64,000 bases of DNA from Bog-473 sp963706555 (lineage in GTDB: Bacteria; Actinomycetota; Acidimicrobiia; Acidimicrobiales; RAAP-2): NCBI GenBank assembly GCA_963706555.1, contig OY970164.1:3906001-3970000 (forward strand). Direction: 5' to 3'. Every line of letters starts with the position of its first letter. Positions within the stretch are counted from its first letter, which is position 1. This document shows positions 21,925-30,552 of the stretch, one piece after another. The notes below the pieces were generated by a model, which ran no database searches, was not told the DNA's origin, and was given only the letters and a program-made list of their open reading frames with translations. Made by a program: the position numbers and the translations under genes.

Positions 21925-22714
21925 GTGACGCTCCCGACCGACCGTGCCGCGCTCGTCGCGCGTTTCTCGAACGCCGGGTTCGTCGCACCGGAGGAGGAGG
22001 CGGACGACCTTCTCGCGCATGCCGCCGGAGACGTCGGGCTCCTGGACATTGCCGTCGAACGTCGCCTCACGGGTGAGCCACTGGCGTGGATCATCGGGCA
22101 CGTGCTGTTCTGCGACGTTGCAGTGCGGGTCGATTACGGCGTCTACTTCCCGCGGCCCCAGAGTGAAGCGCTGGCGCGCCGCGCCGTGGCGCTGCTGGCC
22201 GAGGAGGGTACAGCGATGGAGCTGTGCACCGGGAGTCGGCGCGATCGCCAAGGTGCTGTCGACGGCGCACCCCCGGGCCCGTGTCGTCGCATCAGACATC
22301 GACCCACGTGCCATCGCGTGCGCACGGTCCAACGGGGTCGAGGCGTTCGAGGGCGATCTCTTCGCACCGTTGCCGCACACGCTGCTGGGCTGCGCCGACG
22401 TCGTCGTTGCCGTCGTCCCCTATGTGCCGACCCCCGCCCTCGCCGTGTTGCAGCGCGACACCCTGGCGTTCGAATCCCCTTTGTCCTACGACGGTGGCCC
22501 GGACGGCACCGACCTCCTCCGGCGCGTCCTGCGCGAAAGTCCCCGCTTCCTGCGGAGGGGTGGGGTGGTGCTGCTCGAGCTCGGCGGCGAGCAGGCCGAC
22601 CTGCTGGAGGACGACCTGACACAGTGCGACTACGACGACGTGCGCACGCTGATCGACGACGAAGGCGACGTGCGCGGCATCGAGGCCACGCGGTGGAGTG
22701 CCCAATCCGGTTGA
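21925..22714 (+). CDS. PrmC/HemK-like methyltransferase, frameshifted
   Basis: N-terminal helical domain (DRAALVARFSNAGFVAPEEE to RLTGEPLAWIIGHVLFCDV, then PRPQSEALARRAV) plus the start of a Rossmann SAM-binding domain. At about 22233 the sequence has CCGGGAGTC where CCGGAGTC is needed (extra G). The SAM loop then reads ELCTGVGAIAKVL and continues in the +1 frame to 22714 (SDIDPRAIACARSNG). The frame before the shift runs on as nonsense to 22974. GTG 21925 is the start. Released-factor methyltransferases carry NPPY as the catalytic motif; here the equivalent reads VVAVVPYVP, so the Asn is missing and glutamine methylation is doubtful. Confidence 0.75.
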
Positions 22715-22800
22715 AGGCCAACCCGAGGGCCCTGACTCGAGGTGCGCGAGGGCCTCCCCGGTGGGCGCTGGGGCCTCCACGAGCGTCCTCCTCGAAGGAA

Positions 22801-23385
22801 CTACTTGATGGCCTGCCACGCGGTGAAGCCTGCCAGCCCGAAGAGCACCACGGCGGTGACGATCCGCACCGTCCTGATGTTGATGACCCGCAAGAGGCTC
22901 TGGCCGCCGAGCACCGCCAACCCGGCCACGGCCCAGAGGGCACCGATGGCACCGATGGCGACCGAAAGGGCTGAGTGGTAGTGCGCCGCGAGGTTCGCAG
23001 TGAGGATCTGCGTCAGGTCGCCCCATTCGGCCAGGAAGATGACCAGGAACGCCGTGGTGACGACGCGCCGGCCCGACTCCGTCTCCTTCTTGATGATCTC
23101 TTCCTCTTGCTGCTCCTTGCGGGCCTCGCGGATGGCGAGCACGCCGCCCACCACGAACATGAAGGACACGACCCCTTCCAGCGCCCGATGGGGGATCAGG
23201 TGGAAGAGGGCGACACCGATGGTCACGGCGATCACGACATGGACGAGGAAGGCCCCGGCGGCGCCGATCCACACCGCGAAGGGCTTGCCTCTCGTCGACA
23301 TAACCAGCGAGGCGAACATGGTCTTGTCCGGCAACTCGCCCACGAAGATGATGGGGAAGACAGCGGCGATGATCCCGATGTGCAC
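22801..23385 (-). CDS. TMEM165/Gdt1 (UPF0016) family transporter, probable Mn2+ exporter
   Basis: 194 aa with six predicted membrane spans in two homologous halves. Each half carries a version of the family E-x-G-D-K/R-S/T motif: GELPDKTMFA near the N-terminus and AEWGDLTQIL in the second half. The halves are separated by a charged loop (EARKEQQEEEIIKKETESGR). Start is GTG 23385, giving VHIGIIAAVF; an upstream Met would add a non-membrane tail. Family members move Mn2+/Ca2+ in exchange for H+. A manganese-sensing riboswitch directly upstream supports Mn2+ efflux. Confidence 0.9.
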   Translation of the reverse strand: MHIGIIAAVFPIIFVGELPDKTMFASLVMSTRGKPFAVWIGAAGAFLVHVVIAVTIGVALFHLIPHRALEGVVSFMFVVGGVLAIREARKEQQEEEIIKKETESGRRVVTTAFLVIFLAEWGDLTQILTANLAAHYHSALSVAIGAIGALWAVAGLAVLGGQSLLRVINIRTVRIVTAVVLFGLAGFTAWQAIK

Positions 23386-23448
23386 AGTGACCTTTCTCGC
23401 CGGACCGAAGGGATCTCCCTCGTCCCGGCCATGACGACATGGCAAGAA

Positions 23449-23539
23449 CGAAGGTCTCGCCCACCTGCACGCAGGTCCGATGACCGGGCTCGCACGGAGC
23501 CGGTATGTCGATCACCGATTGTGGGGTACTCCCCTTCAC
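23449..23539 (-). promoter_or_regulatory. yybP-ykoY manganese riboswitch
   Basis: On the minus strand the leader reads GAAGGGGAGTACCCC at its 5' end and GGGCGAGACCTTCG at its 3' end. The GAAGG/CCTTC ends pair as P1, and the two conserved internal loops (GGGGAGUA and GCGAGACC) face each other. Between them lie GATCGACATACCGG and CCCGGTCATCGG, matching the conserved GACAUAC/GGUCAUC elements, and a hairpin (ACCTGCGTGCAGGT). The aptamer ends 63 bases before the transporter GTG. A second hairpin with stems GCCATG/CATGGC (plus-strand 23429-23444) lies in the expression-platform position. This class senses Mn2+ and typically turns on Mn exporters. Confidence 0.87.
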
Positions 23540-23592
23540 CTCCCAGTGTAGACCCCGAGGAAGCCGGCCCAGCGTGCGACGTCTGACGAGAT

Positions 23593-24753
23593 TCAGCCCG
23601 AGGGATCCGGTCTTGTCGCCCCGACGAAGATGTCGCTGCCCCATGTGGCGCCGGGGATGACCGGGAACGCCTCGACACGAACCCGAGCTCCCGTGTGGGG
23701 GGCGTCGACCATCACGGTGTGGCCGCCCTGCACCCCGATGTAGAGGCCGACATGGGAGACGCCGCGCGGACCCGTCCCGAAGAACACCAGGTCGCCCGGT
23801 TGGAGCATCGTGCCCTGCGTCAACCGGGGTGTGGCGTCGAATTGATTCTGCGCCACTCGCGGCAACACCACACCGGCCGCCTTGTAGGCGGCCTGCACCA
23901 GACCGGAACAATCGAAGCCCACGCCGGCGGTCTCCCCGCCCCAGATGTAAGGCGTGCCGACCTGTCCCAGAGCCCAGGCGACGGCGGTGGCCCCCACGTC
24001 GGAGGTGGTGACGGAGGGCGGGGCGACCTCGAAGCTCTCGGCCAACGAGAGCACCCGGGCGACATATGTGTCGTCATGGTTGTAGGCGAAGACCGCCGCC
24101 GGCACGTCCGTACCGCCGGCAGCGCCGTTCGCACACAGCATGCGGGCGGCGGCATAGACGGCATCGACCGGGTCGTAGGGGCTCGGCGGTGTGACCCCTC
24201 CCGGCGGGACCGGCATGTCGTAGGCGGCAAAGGTCCGGGGCTCGAACTGCATGGGACCCTCGGCGCCTGCCCCGTTGGCCCCCGAATGCACCCCGGGCAG
24301 GCCGGACGTGCCGTTTCCCGATTCGACCGTGCCGATGGCCGCCAGGACCGCCCAGGGGAGTCCCGCACACGAAGCGGCAGCTGCCGCTTGATACAGCGTG
24401 AGCATCCCCGCCGGGATCTCGCTCACGGCTGTCACACTCGGCCCTGCGCCGCCACCTGCGCCGCCACCTGCGCCGCCACCTGCGCCGTTACCGGCGCCGA
24501 CCCCAGCGCCCGCACCCCCACCACCTCCAGCCCCGCTGCCGGTGCCCCCACCGCCTGAGCTCCCGCTACCTGCCACCGAGGCGCTGACGGCCCCGATGGC
24601 ACCGGCCAACAGGACGGCCGAGCCCATCAGGCCGGCGGCTGCGATCGCGAGAACCCGGGAGGAGCGCATCGCCGGAGAACGGTCCGGCTCGGTGGCGGCA
24701 CTGCGAGAAAACTCCGGCGACGGCGCCGTCGCCGGGCGGCTCGGAACTGGCAT
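23593..24753 (-). CDS. Secreted NlpC/P60 peptidoglycan hydrolase with lytic-transglycosylase-like domain
   Basis: 386 aa. It has an N-terminal basic region and membrane/signal segment (RSSRVLAIAAAGLMGSAVLL), then a Gly/Ala-rich linker encoded by tandem 12-bp repeats (about 24440-24500). Next is a transglycosylase SLT-like domain (LPWAVLAAIGTVESGNGTSG, GPMQFEPRTF) and a C-terminal NlpC/P60 domain. The catalytic Cys is in GVGFDCSGLVQAAYKAAG and the His in GVSHVGLYIG. Likely cleaves cell-wall peptides (and possibly glycan) outside the membrane. Start is placed at 24753; an upstream start at 24795 is possible. Confidence 0.88.
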   Translation of the reverse strand: MPVPSRPATAPSPEFSRSAATEPDRSPAMRSSRVLAIAAAGLMGSAVLLAGAIGAVSASVAGSGSSGGGGTGSGAGGGGGAGAGVGAGNGAGGGAGGGAGGGAGPSVTAVSEIPAGMLTLYQAAAAASCAGLPWAVLAAIGTVESGNGTSGLPGVHSGANGAGAEGPMQFEPRTFAAYDMPVPPGGVTPPSPYDPVDAVYAAARMLCANGAAGGTDVPAAVFAYNHDDTYVARVLSLAESFEVAPPSVTTSDVGATAVAWALGQVGTPYIWGGETAGVGFDCSGLVQAAYKAAGVVLPRVAQNQFDATPRLTQGTMLQPGDLVFFGTGPRGVSHVGLYIGVQGGHTVMVDAPHTGARVRVEAFPVIPGATWGSDIFVGATRPDPSG

Positions 24754-24776
24754 AGGGTCCGCTCGACAGATCGGAG

Positions 24777-24908
24777 ATGTACGTGCTGGCAGCAATTTCG
24801 CACACCAGGGTCATCATCCTGGTGGTCTGCGTGGGCATCGCCTTCGTGCTCGGGCGACTCGTGAACTACCGACGCTCCAAGGACGGCACCAGGGACAAGG
24901 ACGTCTAA
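24777..24908 (+). CDS. Short single-span membrane protein
   Basis: 43 aa. It has a short N-terminus, a hydrophobic helix (RVIILVVCVGIAFVLGRLV) and a basic/acidic tail (NYRRSKDGTRDKDV). It is divergent from the NlpC/P60 gene and 74 bases before the acyl-CoA ligase on the same strand. GGAG lies too close to the ATG for a standard Shine-Dalgarno, so translation may be leaderless. No family recognised. Confidence 0.5.
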   Translation: MYVLAAISHTRVIILVVCVGIAFVLGRLVNYRRSKDGTRDKDV

Positions 24909-24982
24909 CGAGCGGGCAGCGGGCGGGTCGTGAGCGGGTCGTCCCGCGGGCACGAGGCCCACGCACTGGCCATACTTAGGCC

Positions 24983-26602
24983 ATGAAGAGCACGATGCAG
25001 GACGCGCCACTCCTGATCAGCGACATCCTCCGCCACGGGAAGCAGACCCACGGCGACAGCGAGGTCATCACGATCGTGGCCGGGGGCCATCGCACGGCCA
25101 CGTTCAGAGAGGTCGCCGCCCGAGCCGAGAAGTTGGCTGCGGCCCTCCAGACGATCGGAGTGCGGGAGGGCGACCGCGTCGGCACATTCTGCTGGAACAA
25201 CCAGGGCCATCTGGAGGCCTACCTGGCGATTCCGAGCATGGGGGCCGTGCTCCATACCCTCAATATCCGCCTGCCGGCCGAGCAGCTGGCCTACGTCATC
25301 AACCACGCCGAGGACAAGGTCATCATCGTCGACGACTCACTGATCCCACTGCTGGCAGCCATCAAGGACGAGCTCAAGACCGTGGAGACCGTCATCGTGG
25401 TCGGGGAGGGCGACGCCTCGGTGCTGGGCGAGACGCTGTCGTACGAGGCCTTGCTGGCCGCCGAGGAGCCCGGGTTCGAGTGGCCCGTGCTCGACGAGCG
25501 CTCGGCCGCCGCGATGTGTTACACCAGCGGCACCACGGGCAACCCCAAGGGTGTCGTCTACTCGCACCGTTCCACCTGGCTCCACACGATGGCCGAGCAG
25601 GCCGCCTCCTCGGTAGGCATGACCGAGAAGGACCGCATTCTCATCATCGTGCCGATGTTCCACGCCAACGCCTGGGGCACCCCCTACGGGGCCTGGATGG
25701 CCGGGACCGACATGATCATGCCCCAGATGTTCCTCATGGGAGAGCAGCTCGCGAACATCTTCAACGAGTTCCACCCGACCCTCGCCTGCGGTGTGCCGAC
25801 CATCTGGAACGGCCTGCTCCAGCTCGACAAGCCGGTTGATTTCTCCTCGGTGCGCGCGATCTCGTCCGGCGGGGCTGCGGTGCCGCAATCCTTGATCGAG
25901 GGCTTCGAGGAGAGGTTCGGGGCGACCATTATCCAGGGATGGGGCATGACCGAGACCAGCCCGCTGGCCGCGTTCGGGCTCCCGCCCGCCCGTCGCCTCG
26001 ACGGTCACGACGACATGTATTACAAGATCAAGGCTGGTCGTGTGGTGGCCGGCGTCGAAGTACGCGTCGTGTCCGAGGACGGCACCGTGCTCCCCAATGA
26101 CGGCCAGTCCATCGGGGAGTTCGAGGTGCGTGGACCCTGGGTCACCGGCTCGTACTACAAGGAAGAGGATCCCGAGCGGTTCCAGGACGGCTGGTTGCGC
26201 ACCGGTGACGTGGGCTGCCTCGATGCGCAGGGCTACATGACCATCTCGGACCGCACCAAGGATGTGATCAAGTCCGGCGGCGAATGGATCTCGTCCGTGG
26301 AGCTCGAGAACGCAGTGATGGCGTATCCAGATGTCTTCGAGGCCGCGGTGATCGCCGTGCCTGACCCCAAGTGGTCGGAGCGGCCCCTGGTCGCCGTGGT
26401 CCCCAAGCCGGGCACGTCGGTCGACCCGGCTGCCTTGGTCACGTTCCTCACCGACCGCGTCCCTCGATGGTGGCTGCCCGATCAGTGGACCATCATCGAC
26501 GAGATCCCCAAGACGAGCGTCGGGAAGTTCGACAAGAAGGTCATGCGGGCTGCCTTCGCCGAAGGGGACTATTCCGTGCAGACCGTGGCGCTGCCCAAGT
26601 GA
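24983..26602 (+). CDS. Medium/long-chain fatty acid-CoA ligase (AMP-binding family)
   Basis: 539 aa acyl-adenylate-forming enzyme activating a carboxylate with ATP and then CoA. Motifs: P-loop CYTSGTTGNPKGVVYSHRS, IIVPMFHANAWGTPYGAWM, IIQGWGMTETSPL (A5), WLRTGDVGCLDAQGYMTISD (A7), KDVIKSGGEWISSVELEN (hinge A8) and the C-terminal catalytic Lys in PKTSVGKFDKKVMR (A10). It resembles the DMSP/long-chain acyl-CoA synthetase group. The chain-length preference cannot be read. Confidence 0.93.
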   Translation: MKSTMQDAPLLISDILRHGKQTHGDSEVITIVAGGHRTATFREVAARAEKLAAALQTIGVREGDRVGTFCWNNQGHLEAYLAIPSMGAVLHTLNIRLPAEQLAYVINHAEDKVIIVDDSLIPLLAAIKDELKTVETVIVVGEGDASVLGETLSYEALLAAEEPGFEWPVLDERSAAAMCYTSGTTGNPKGVVYSHRSTWLHTMAEQAASSVGMTEKDRILIIVPMFHANAWGTPYGAWMAGTDMIMPQMFLMGEQLANIFNEFHPTLACGVPTIWNGLLQLDKPVDFSSVRAISSGGAAVPQSLIEGFEERFGATIIQGWGMTETSPLAAFGLPPARRLDGHDDMYYKIKAGRVVAGVEVRVVSEDGTVLPNDGQSIGEFEVRGPWVTGSYYKEEDPERFQDGWLRTGDVGCLDAQGYMTISDRTKDVIKSGGEWISSVELENAVMAYPDVFEAAVIAVPDPKWSERPLVAVVPKPGTSVDPAALVTFLTDRVPRWWLPDQWTIIDEIPKTSVGKFDKKVMRAAFAEGDYSVQTVALPK

Positions 26603-26643
26603 CCGGCCCATGACTCTCAGGTGAACCTCGAAGTGACGCCCAT

Positions 26644-26886
26644 ATGACCGCGGCCACCGAGGCGATGGCGGACATCGCGGCCCGGCTAAATGCGATGACG
26701 GAGGAATTGACCGATATCGCCATGGACGCGTTGCGGGCGGCCGCCCAGAGCGACCCGGACTCGGCCGAAGCGGGCGAGGCCCTGCGCGTCGAGCGCCGCA
26801 TCGTTCGGGCCAGGCGGGCCATCGAGAAGGCCGTCACCGTGTTGGCCCCGACTGGCGACACCATCATCGCCGACGACGGAGCGTAA
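26644..26886 (+). CDS. Small helical protein of unknown function
   Basis: 80 aa, predicted largely alpha-helical with Ala/Glu/Arg heptad-like spacing (residues about 5-65), possibly a short coiled coil. It follows the acyl-CoA ligase by 41 bases on the same strand, so it may be cotranscribed. Not recognised. Confidence 0.55.
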   Translation: MTAATEAMADIAARLNAMTEELTDIAMDALRAAAQSDPDSAEAGEALRVERRIVRARRAIEKAVTVLAPTGDTIIADDGA

Positions 26887-27052
26887 ATCGCCATCCGCCA
26901 GGGCGGGCACAGGGCCCGATCGTCGAGCGTCGCCGACGGGCAGGACGGCCGCGGACGGTCTACGACGGATTGCGGTGCTGACCGACGGTTGGGAGGGTCT
27001 ACGACGGTGGCCGACGGTCGACCCACGGACAGCTGCTTGGCAGAATGTGGCG

Positions 27053-27758
27053 ATGATGCGTGAGGCCTAGGAGGCCAATGCAAAGAATTGGATCGCGTGG
27101 TCTCGAGCGCCCAGGCATGACAGCTATTGGCGATTTCACCGAGATGCGTTACTCCCACTGGTGCCGCCCCCTGGGCGGGTGACGCTCGATGTCGGTTGCG
27201 GCGAAGGACGGGTCAGCCGGGACCTGACGCGCCTCGGTCATCGAGTCCTGGGGGTCGACGGGTCACCGACGATGGCCATGGCCGCTGCCACCCACCCGGA
27301 TTCAGGAAGCACCGTCGATTGGTGACGCCGCCGCCCTGCCACTGCGGGACGGGTTCGCCGATTGCGCAGTTGCCTTCATGAGCCTCCAGGACGTCGACCA
27401 GATGGAAGCGGCGGTTCGAGAAGTCGCCCGGGTCCTGACCGTCGGCGCCAGGTTCGTCGTCGCGATCACGCATCCACTGAACACCACGGGCCATTTCACG
27501 GCGGGAGCCGACGAGAGGTCGCGTCCCTACGTCATCGAAGGATCCTGGTTCGAGCGCAGGCCTTTGGCGGACACATGCGAACGGGGCGGGTTCACCATGA
27601 CGTTCCACACCGAACACCGTCCCATACAGGCCTATACGGACGCCCTGGCGAATGCGGGTTTCGTCATCGAACGGGTGCGGGAGGTCGGCGAACCGGACCC
27701 GACCGACAAGTGGCACCGCATCCCACTGTTCCTCCACATTTTGGCCGTCAGGACGTAA
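27053..27758 (+). pseudogene. Class I SAM-dependent methyltransferase, damaged
   Basis: From base 27071 the frame reads EANAKNWIAWSRAPRHDSYW and LDVGCGEGRVSRDLTRLGH with GVDGSPTMAMAAA, a canonical SAM-binding start. It hits TGA at about 27325 after one extra A in GGAAGC (about 27309). Continuing in the +1 frame gives APSIGDAAALPLRDGFADCA and joins the intact C-terminal half listed next. The ATG ATG at 27053 is followed by an in-frame TAG at 27068, so the 5' end is also disturbed and no proper start codon is left. Confidence 0.65.
27378..27758 (+). CDS. Methyltransferase, C-terminal fragment
   Basis: 126 aa from an internal Met. Contains MSLQDVDQMEAAVREVARVL and GARFVVAITHPLNTTGHF, the typical motif IV-VI region of small-molecule SAM methyltransferases, and a complete C-terminus. 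It is the downstream part of the damaged gene above, not an independent protein. Confidence 0.6.
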   Translation: MSLQDVDQMEAAVREVARVLTVGARFVVAITHPLNTTGHFTAGADERSRPYVIEGSWFERRPLADTCERGGFTMTFHTEHRPIQAYTDALANAGFVIERVREVGEPDPTDKWHRIPLFLHILAVRT

Positions 27759-27899
27759 TCACCGGAGGCCCCACTGCGCCGGCACGGACAGATCGAAGCG
27801 CTTGGCATTCGGCGAACAGGGTCGGCCGGACCCTCCGGCGACTTCCATGCGGCCTGCGGCGATCCGCCTCATGCCGCAGCCCGACACCCAACTGCGCGG

Positions 27900-28214
27900 T
27901 CACCGGTTGGAGATCGGCTCAGCGACGCGATCTGGTCGTCCCCTTATCCGAGTCCAGTACTCGGCGCGTACGTCGTCGTCAATCAGAACAGGGACCGCTT
28001 CGCCATACAGCCGGTCCACTCCATCCTTCCTCGGGCCGGAGATCCAATGATCCTCACCCGTGGACACCTTGAAATAGTTCGCCTTGAATCCCTGACCCTT
28101 CAGGGAGCGAAACTCTTCGTTGTTGTAGTAGATCGTACGGCCCGTCTTTGAAAAAGTGACTCGTCCAATATGGGCCTCACCCGTCAGTCCCTCTGCCTTC
28201 GACTCGATGTACAT
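27900..28214 (-). CDS. Conserved protein of unknown function
   Basis: 104 aa, start at ATG 28214 (MYIESKAEGLTGEAHIGRV) after CCAGGATC. It resembles a small conserved bacterial family with the patterns GRTIYYNNEEFRSLKGQGFK and GEDHWISGPRKDGVDRLYGE, which is sometimes mislabelled as a deoxyxylulose-phosphate synthase in databases although it is far too short. The function is unknown; the charged beta-rich text suggests a soluble single domain. Confidence 0.75.
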   Translation of the reverse strand: MYIESKAEGLTGEAHIGRVTFSKTGRTIYYNNEEFRSLKGQGFKANYFKVSTGEDHWISGPRKDGVDRLYGEAVPVLIDDDVRAEYWTRIRGRPDRVAEPISNR

Positions 28215-28325
28215 GATCCTGGACTTCACCGTTGTACATCATCTCACTCTGCCCGACGGCCTTTTGGTGAGCGTTCGCTCGAAGTCTGCTCTCAAGTCGG
28301 GAGTTCGCCGCTGGCATAATTGGGC

Positions 28326-29057
28326 GTGACGTACTACCAGGAGGATCTGGCCCTCGTCCATCATCGAGGCTTCGCGTTCCACGCCCAGCTCTGCGCACCG
28401 GGGATCTTGAAGTTGCTCGAACCAGTGCTTGCTCGGGGAGGCTTGGTCGTGGAATTGGGCTGCGGCAGTGGGTTGCTCACGCGATTCCTCCTCGATGCCG
28501 GACACCGTGTTGTCGCCACGGACGCTTCCTCGGCGATGCTCGATCTCGCCCGGGCCTATGCACCCGAAGCCGAGAGGATCGAGCAGCTCACGCTTCCTGA
28601 CGATCCCATCCCCGAGGCGGATGCTGTCCTCTCGATCGGACACGTGCTCAGCTACCTACCCGATCAAGAGGCAATCGAGCGGACGCTCGCGGCGGCGGCC
28701 CGGGCAGTTCGACGAGGCGGGATTCTCGCATTTGATATCTGCGACTTGGAGTGGGGCCGCGCGCATCGAGATATCCCAAATGGCGGCTGGGCAGACGACG
28801 ACTGGGCCCTGGTGACACAGTTCTCGGTGCCGACCCCCACCAGCTTTATCCGGCAGATGGCCGTATTCACCCGTGAACCTGATGGATCGTGGCGTCGCAG
28901 CGATGAGCGGCATCACAACACGCTGATCGACACCGGCACCGTTCCCGACCTACTGGCAGAACACGGTATTGACGCTCAGGTGAGCCGCTGCTTCGGGGAC
29001 GAAACGTTGCCCGTGGGTCTCCACACCATCGTCGGAACCCGGCCCGCGAGACCCTGA
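28326..29057 (+). CDS. Class I SAM-dependent methyltransferase
   Basis: 243 aa, start GTG 28326 (VTYYQEDLALVHHRGFAFHA). SAM-binding motif VVELGCGSGLLTRFLLDAGH, the acidic residue after strand 2 in VVATDASSAMLDLARAY, then ADAVLSIGHVLSYLPDQEA and GGILAFDICDLEWGR. Intact, unlike the related gene 600 bases upstream. Substrate unknown. Confidence 0.85.
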   Translation: MTYYQEDLALVHHRGFAFHAQLCAPGILKLLEPVLARGGLVVELGCGSGLLTRFLLDAGHRVVATDASSAMLDLARAYAPEAERIEQLTLPDDPIPEADAVLSIGHVLSYLPDQEAIERTLAAAARAVRRGGILAFDICDLEWGRAHRDIPNGGWADDDWALVTQFSVPTPTSFIRQMAVFTREPDGSWRRSDERHHNTLIDTGTVPDLLAEHGIDAQVSRCFGDETLPVGLHTIVGTRPARP

Positions 29058-29209
29058 TGGAGAACCGGCCGATTCGGATAGCTGCCGGATGCACCAATCC
29101 GCTCACACCGCCGCCTTGCACTCTGCAAAGGAGCTGATTCCTGCGCTACATCGAACCAGCGTACGGCCACTGGTGTTTCACCGCATGGAAAGACGGGAAT
29201 GGTTGATGC

Positions 29210-29503
29210 ATGAATGAAATGTCATCCGGTGGAACGGGCAGAACGATGACCAGATCCCCGCTCGAGCAAGTGGTGGACTCCTTCACTTTCACCGCATTGT
29301 TGGGTGCCGCACTGATTGTGACCGGCATCGTTCTCGGTGTCGTCGTGAATTCGCCATTAGTCATCGCCGCGGCGGGCGGGAGCGGAGCAATATTCTTCTA
29401 CGCAGGGCTCCTTGGAAGGATTCGGGGAAAACGAATGATGCAAAACGAGATGCGCACAGTGCGACCTGAAGAGAGGTATCCAGCTTCGCAATTGTGGCGG
29501 TGA
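29210..29503 (+). CDS. Small two-span membrane protein
   Basis: 97 aa with two hydrophobic helices (LLGAALIVTGIVLGVVV and LVIAAAGGSGAIFFYAGLL) and a basic C-terminus (RIRGKRMMQNEMR). The same frame stays open for a further 87 codons beyond the TGA at 29501 (see next entry). Not assigned to a family. Confidence 0.6.
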   Translation: MNEMSSGGTGRTMTRSPLEQVVDSFTFTALLGAALIVTGIVLGVVVNSPLVIAAAGGSGAIFFYAGLLGRIRGKRMMQNEMRTVRPEERYPASQLWR

Positions 29504-29870
29504 CACCCGATAGGTCTCACCGTTCCAGCTCCTTATAGCTCGGACGAATCATCCAGTTCGTCTTCTCCTCAGGAAGGAGAGGGGGCAGAAACGCTCTCCT
29601 CAGCCTTCGAGTCAGTTGTGCGAATCGAGTGCCCTCGGAGTGACCTCGTCGTGACCAACGTCGACGCTCGCTGCGAATACCTGGCCAGTGTGGCGGACCA
29701 CTACGCGGAGCAAGTGACCATTCCCTGGGTCGAAGTGATGCGTCGGGTCCACGCTCTGGCCAGTTAATCGATGGCGTCCGAGGGCGAACTGCGATGCAGC
29801 ACCGGTCGGCGGTGCGCGATGGTGGGGGAAGGGTCGGGGGAAGGGTCGGGGGAGGACGTGTCCCCAGGGT
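29504..29870 (+). other. Stretch without a confirmed gene, but with protein-like text in the frame after the previous stop
   Basis: Read in the frame of the preceding gene, 29504-29767 has no stop and ends in a protein-like segment (VVTNVDARCEYLASVADHYA followed by EQVTIPWVEVMRRVHALAS). No ATG precedes it; GTG 29618 is the first usable start, with no ribosome site. It may be the remnant of a gene that lost its start. Confidence 0.3.
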
Positions 29871-30146
29871 GTGGATATGCCACCTCCATCCTTCACGTCC
29901 ATCGCTACGCTCGAGCACGTGCCCACCTTGCCGCAGCAGGCCACTGTCATTCCGGCAGGATCATCGACGATCAGGTCGTCCTTCTTGACAGCAATCCTGG
30001 TCGCCGGGCTCGCCATCGCCGGTGGATTCGTAGCGGGCCCCTCCACCCTAGCCTCGCCGAAGGCGGCGCCCACGATTGCGCTGCAGGTGGGGGCAGTCTT
30101 CAGCCCCAGCGGGACGCTTCAATACTTTGGAAGGTTCGGTCGATGA
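29871..30146 (+). CDS. Putative small secreted or membrane protein
   Basis: 91 aa with one hydrophobic segment in the middle (SSFLTAILVAGLAIAGGFVA) followed by an Ala/Pro-rich stretch. GTG 29871 or ATG 29877 may start it. The stop overlaps the start of the next small gene by 4 bases. No family recognised. Confidence 0.4.
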   Translation: MDMPPPSFTSIATLEHVPTLPQQATVIPAGSSTIRSSFLTAILVAGLAIAGGFVAGPSTLASPKAAPTIALQVGAVFSPSGTLQYFGRFGR

Positions 30147-30369
30147 CCTTAGAGATATTCAAGGGGTATCCGCCCGACTGCGAGTTCCCGATCGCAGAGA
30201 TCAACCATCGGCATGACGGTGTCATAGACGGCCGGCAGAAATTCGGCGCGAGAACGGCCGACTGTGGATCACGATCTTCGGGCGTGTCGGTGGCCCTGCT
30301 TGGGAATATCCGCTCGATGAGTGGATCGAGGCTCTTCACGAGGCAGCCGAAGCACTCGGCGACGTATGA
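30143..30369 (+). pseudogene. Small protein gene with a -1 frameshift
   Basis: ATG 30143 follows GGAAGG at good spacing and encodes MTLEIFKGYPPDCEFPIAEI. Near 30228 the frame must shift by -1 (GACGGCC for the likely GACCGGCC) to read ENGRLWITIFGRVGGPAWEY then PLDEWIEALHEAAEALGDV, ending at TGA 30367. The repaired product would be about 75 aa. The family is unknown and the coding call rests on protein-like composition. Confidence 0.4.
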
Positions 30370-30552
30370 GGTGCGATGACCTGGGAGTGGCGCGGGAGGA
30401 TCATGATCCCGCGCAGTTCGAGACGTGGCACGCCAACCATGCACGAGACAGAGGCCTGAGACAGAGGCCCGGGACAGAGAACGAAGCGCACGACTCGGTT
30501 GAGTGAGTCGAGTTGACGGATGCCGCTCAACGGCCCGTGAAGTGCGGTCGCG

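Noticed and set aside
30376..30459. 27-codon ORF (MTWEWRGRIMIP) as a small toxin
   Set aside because: Too short, no ribosome site or partner gene, and no recognisable family.
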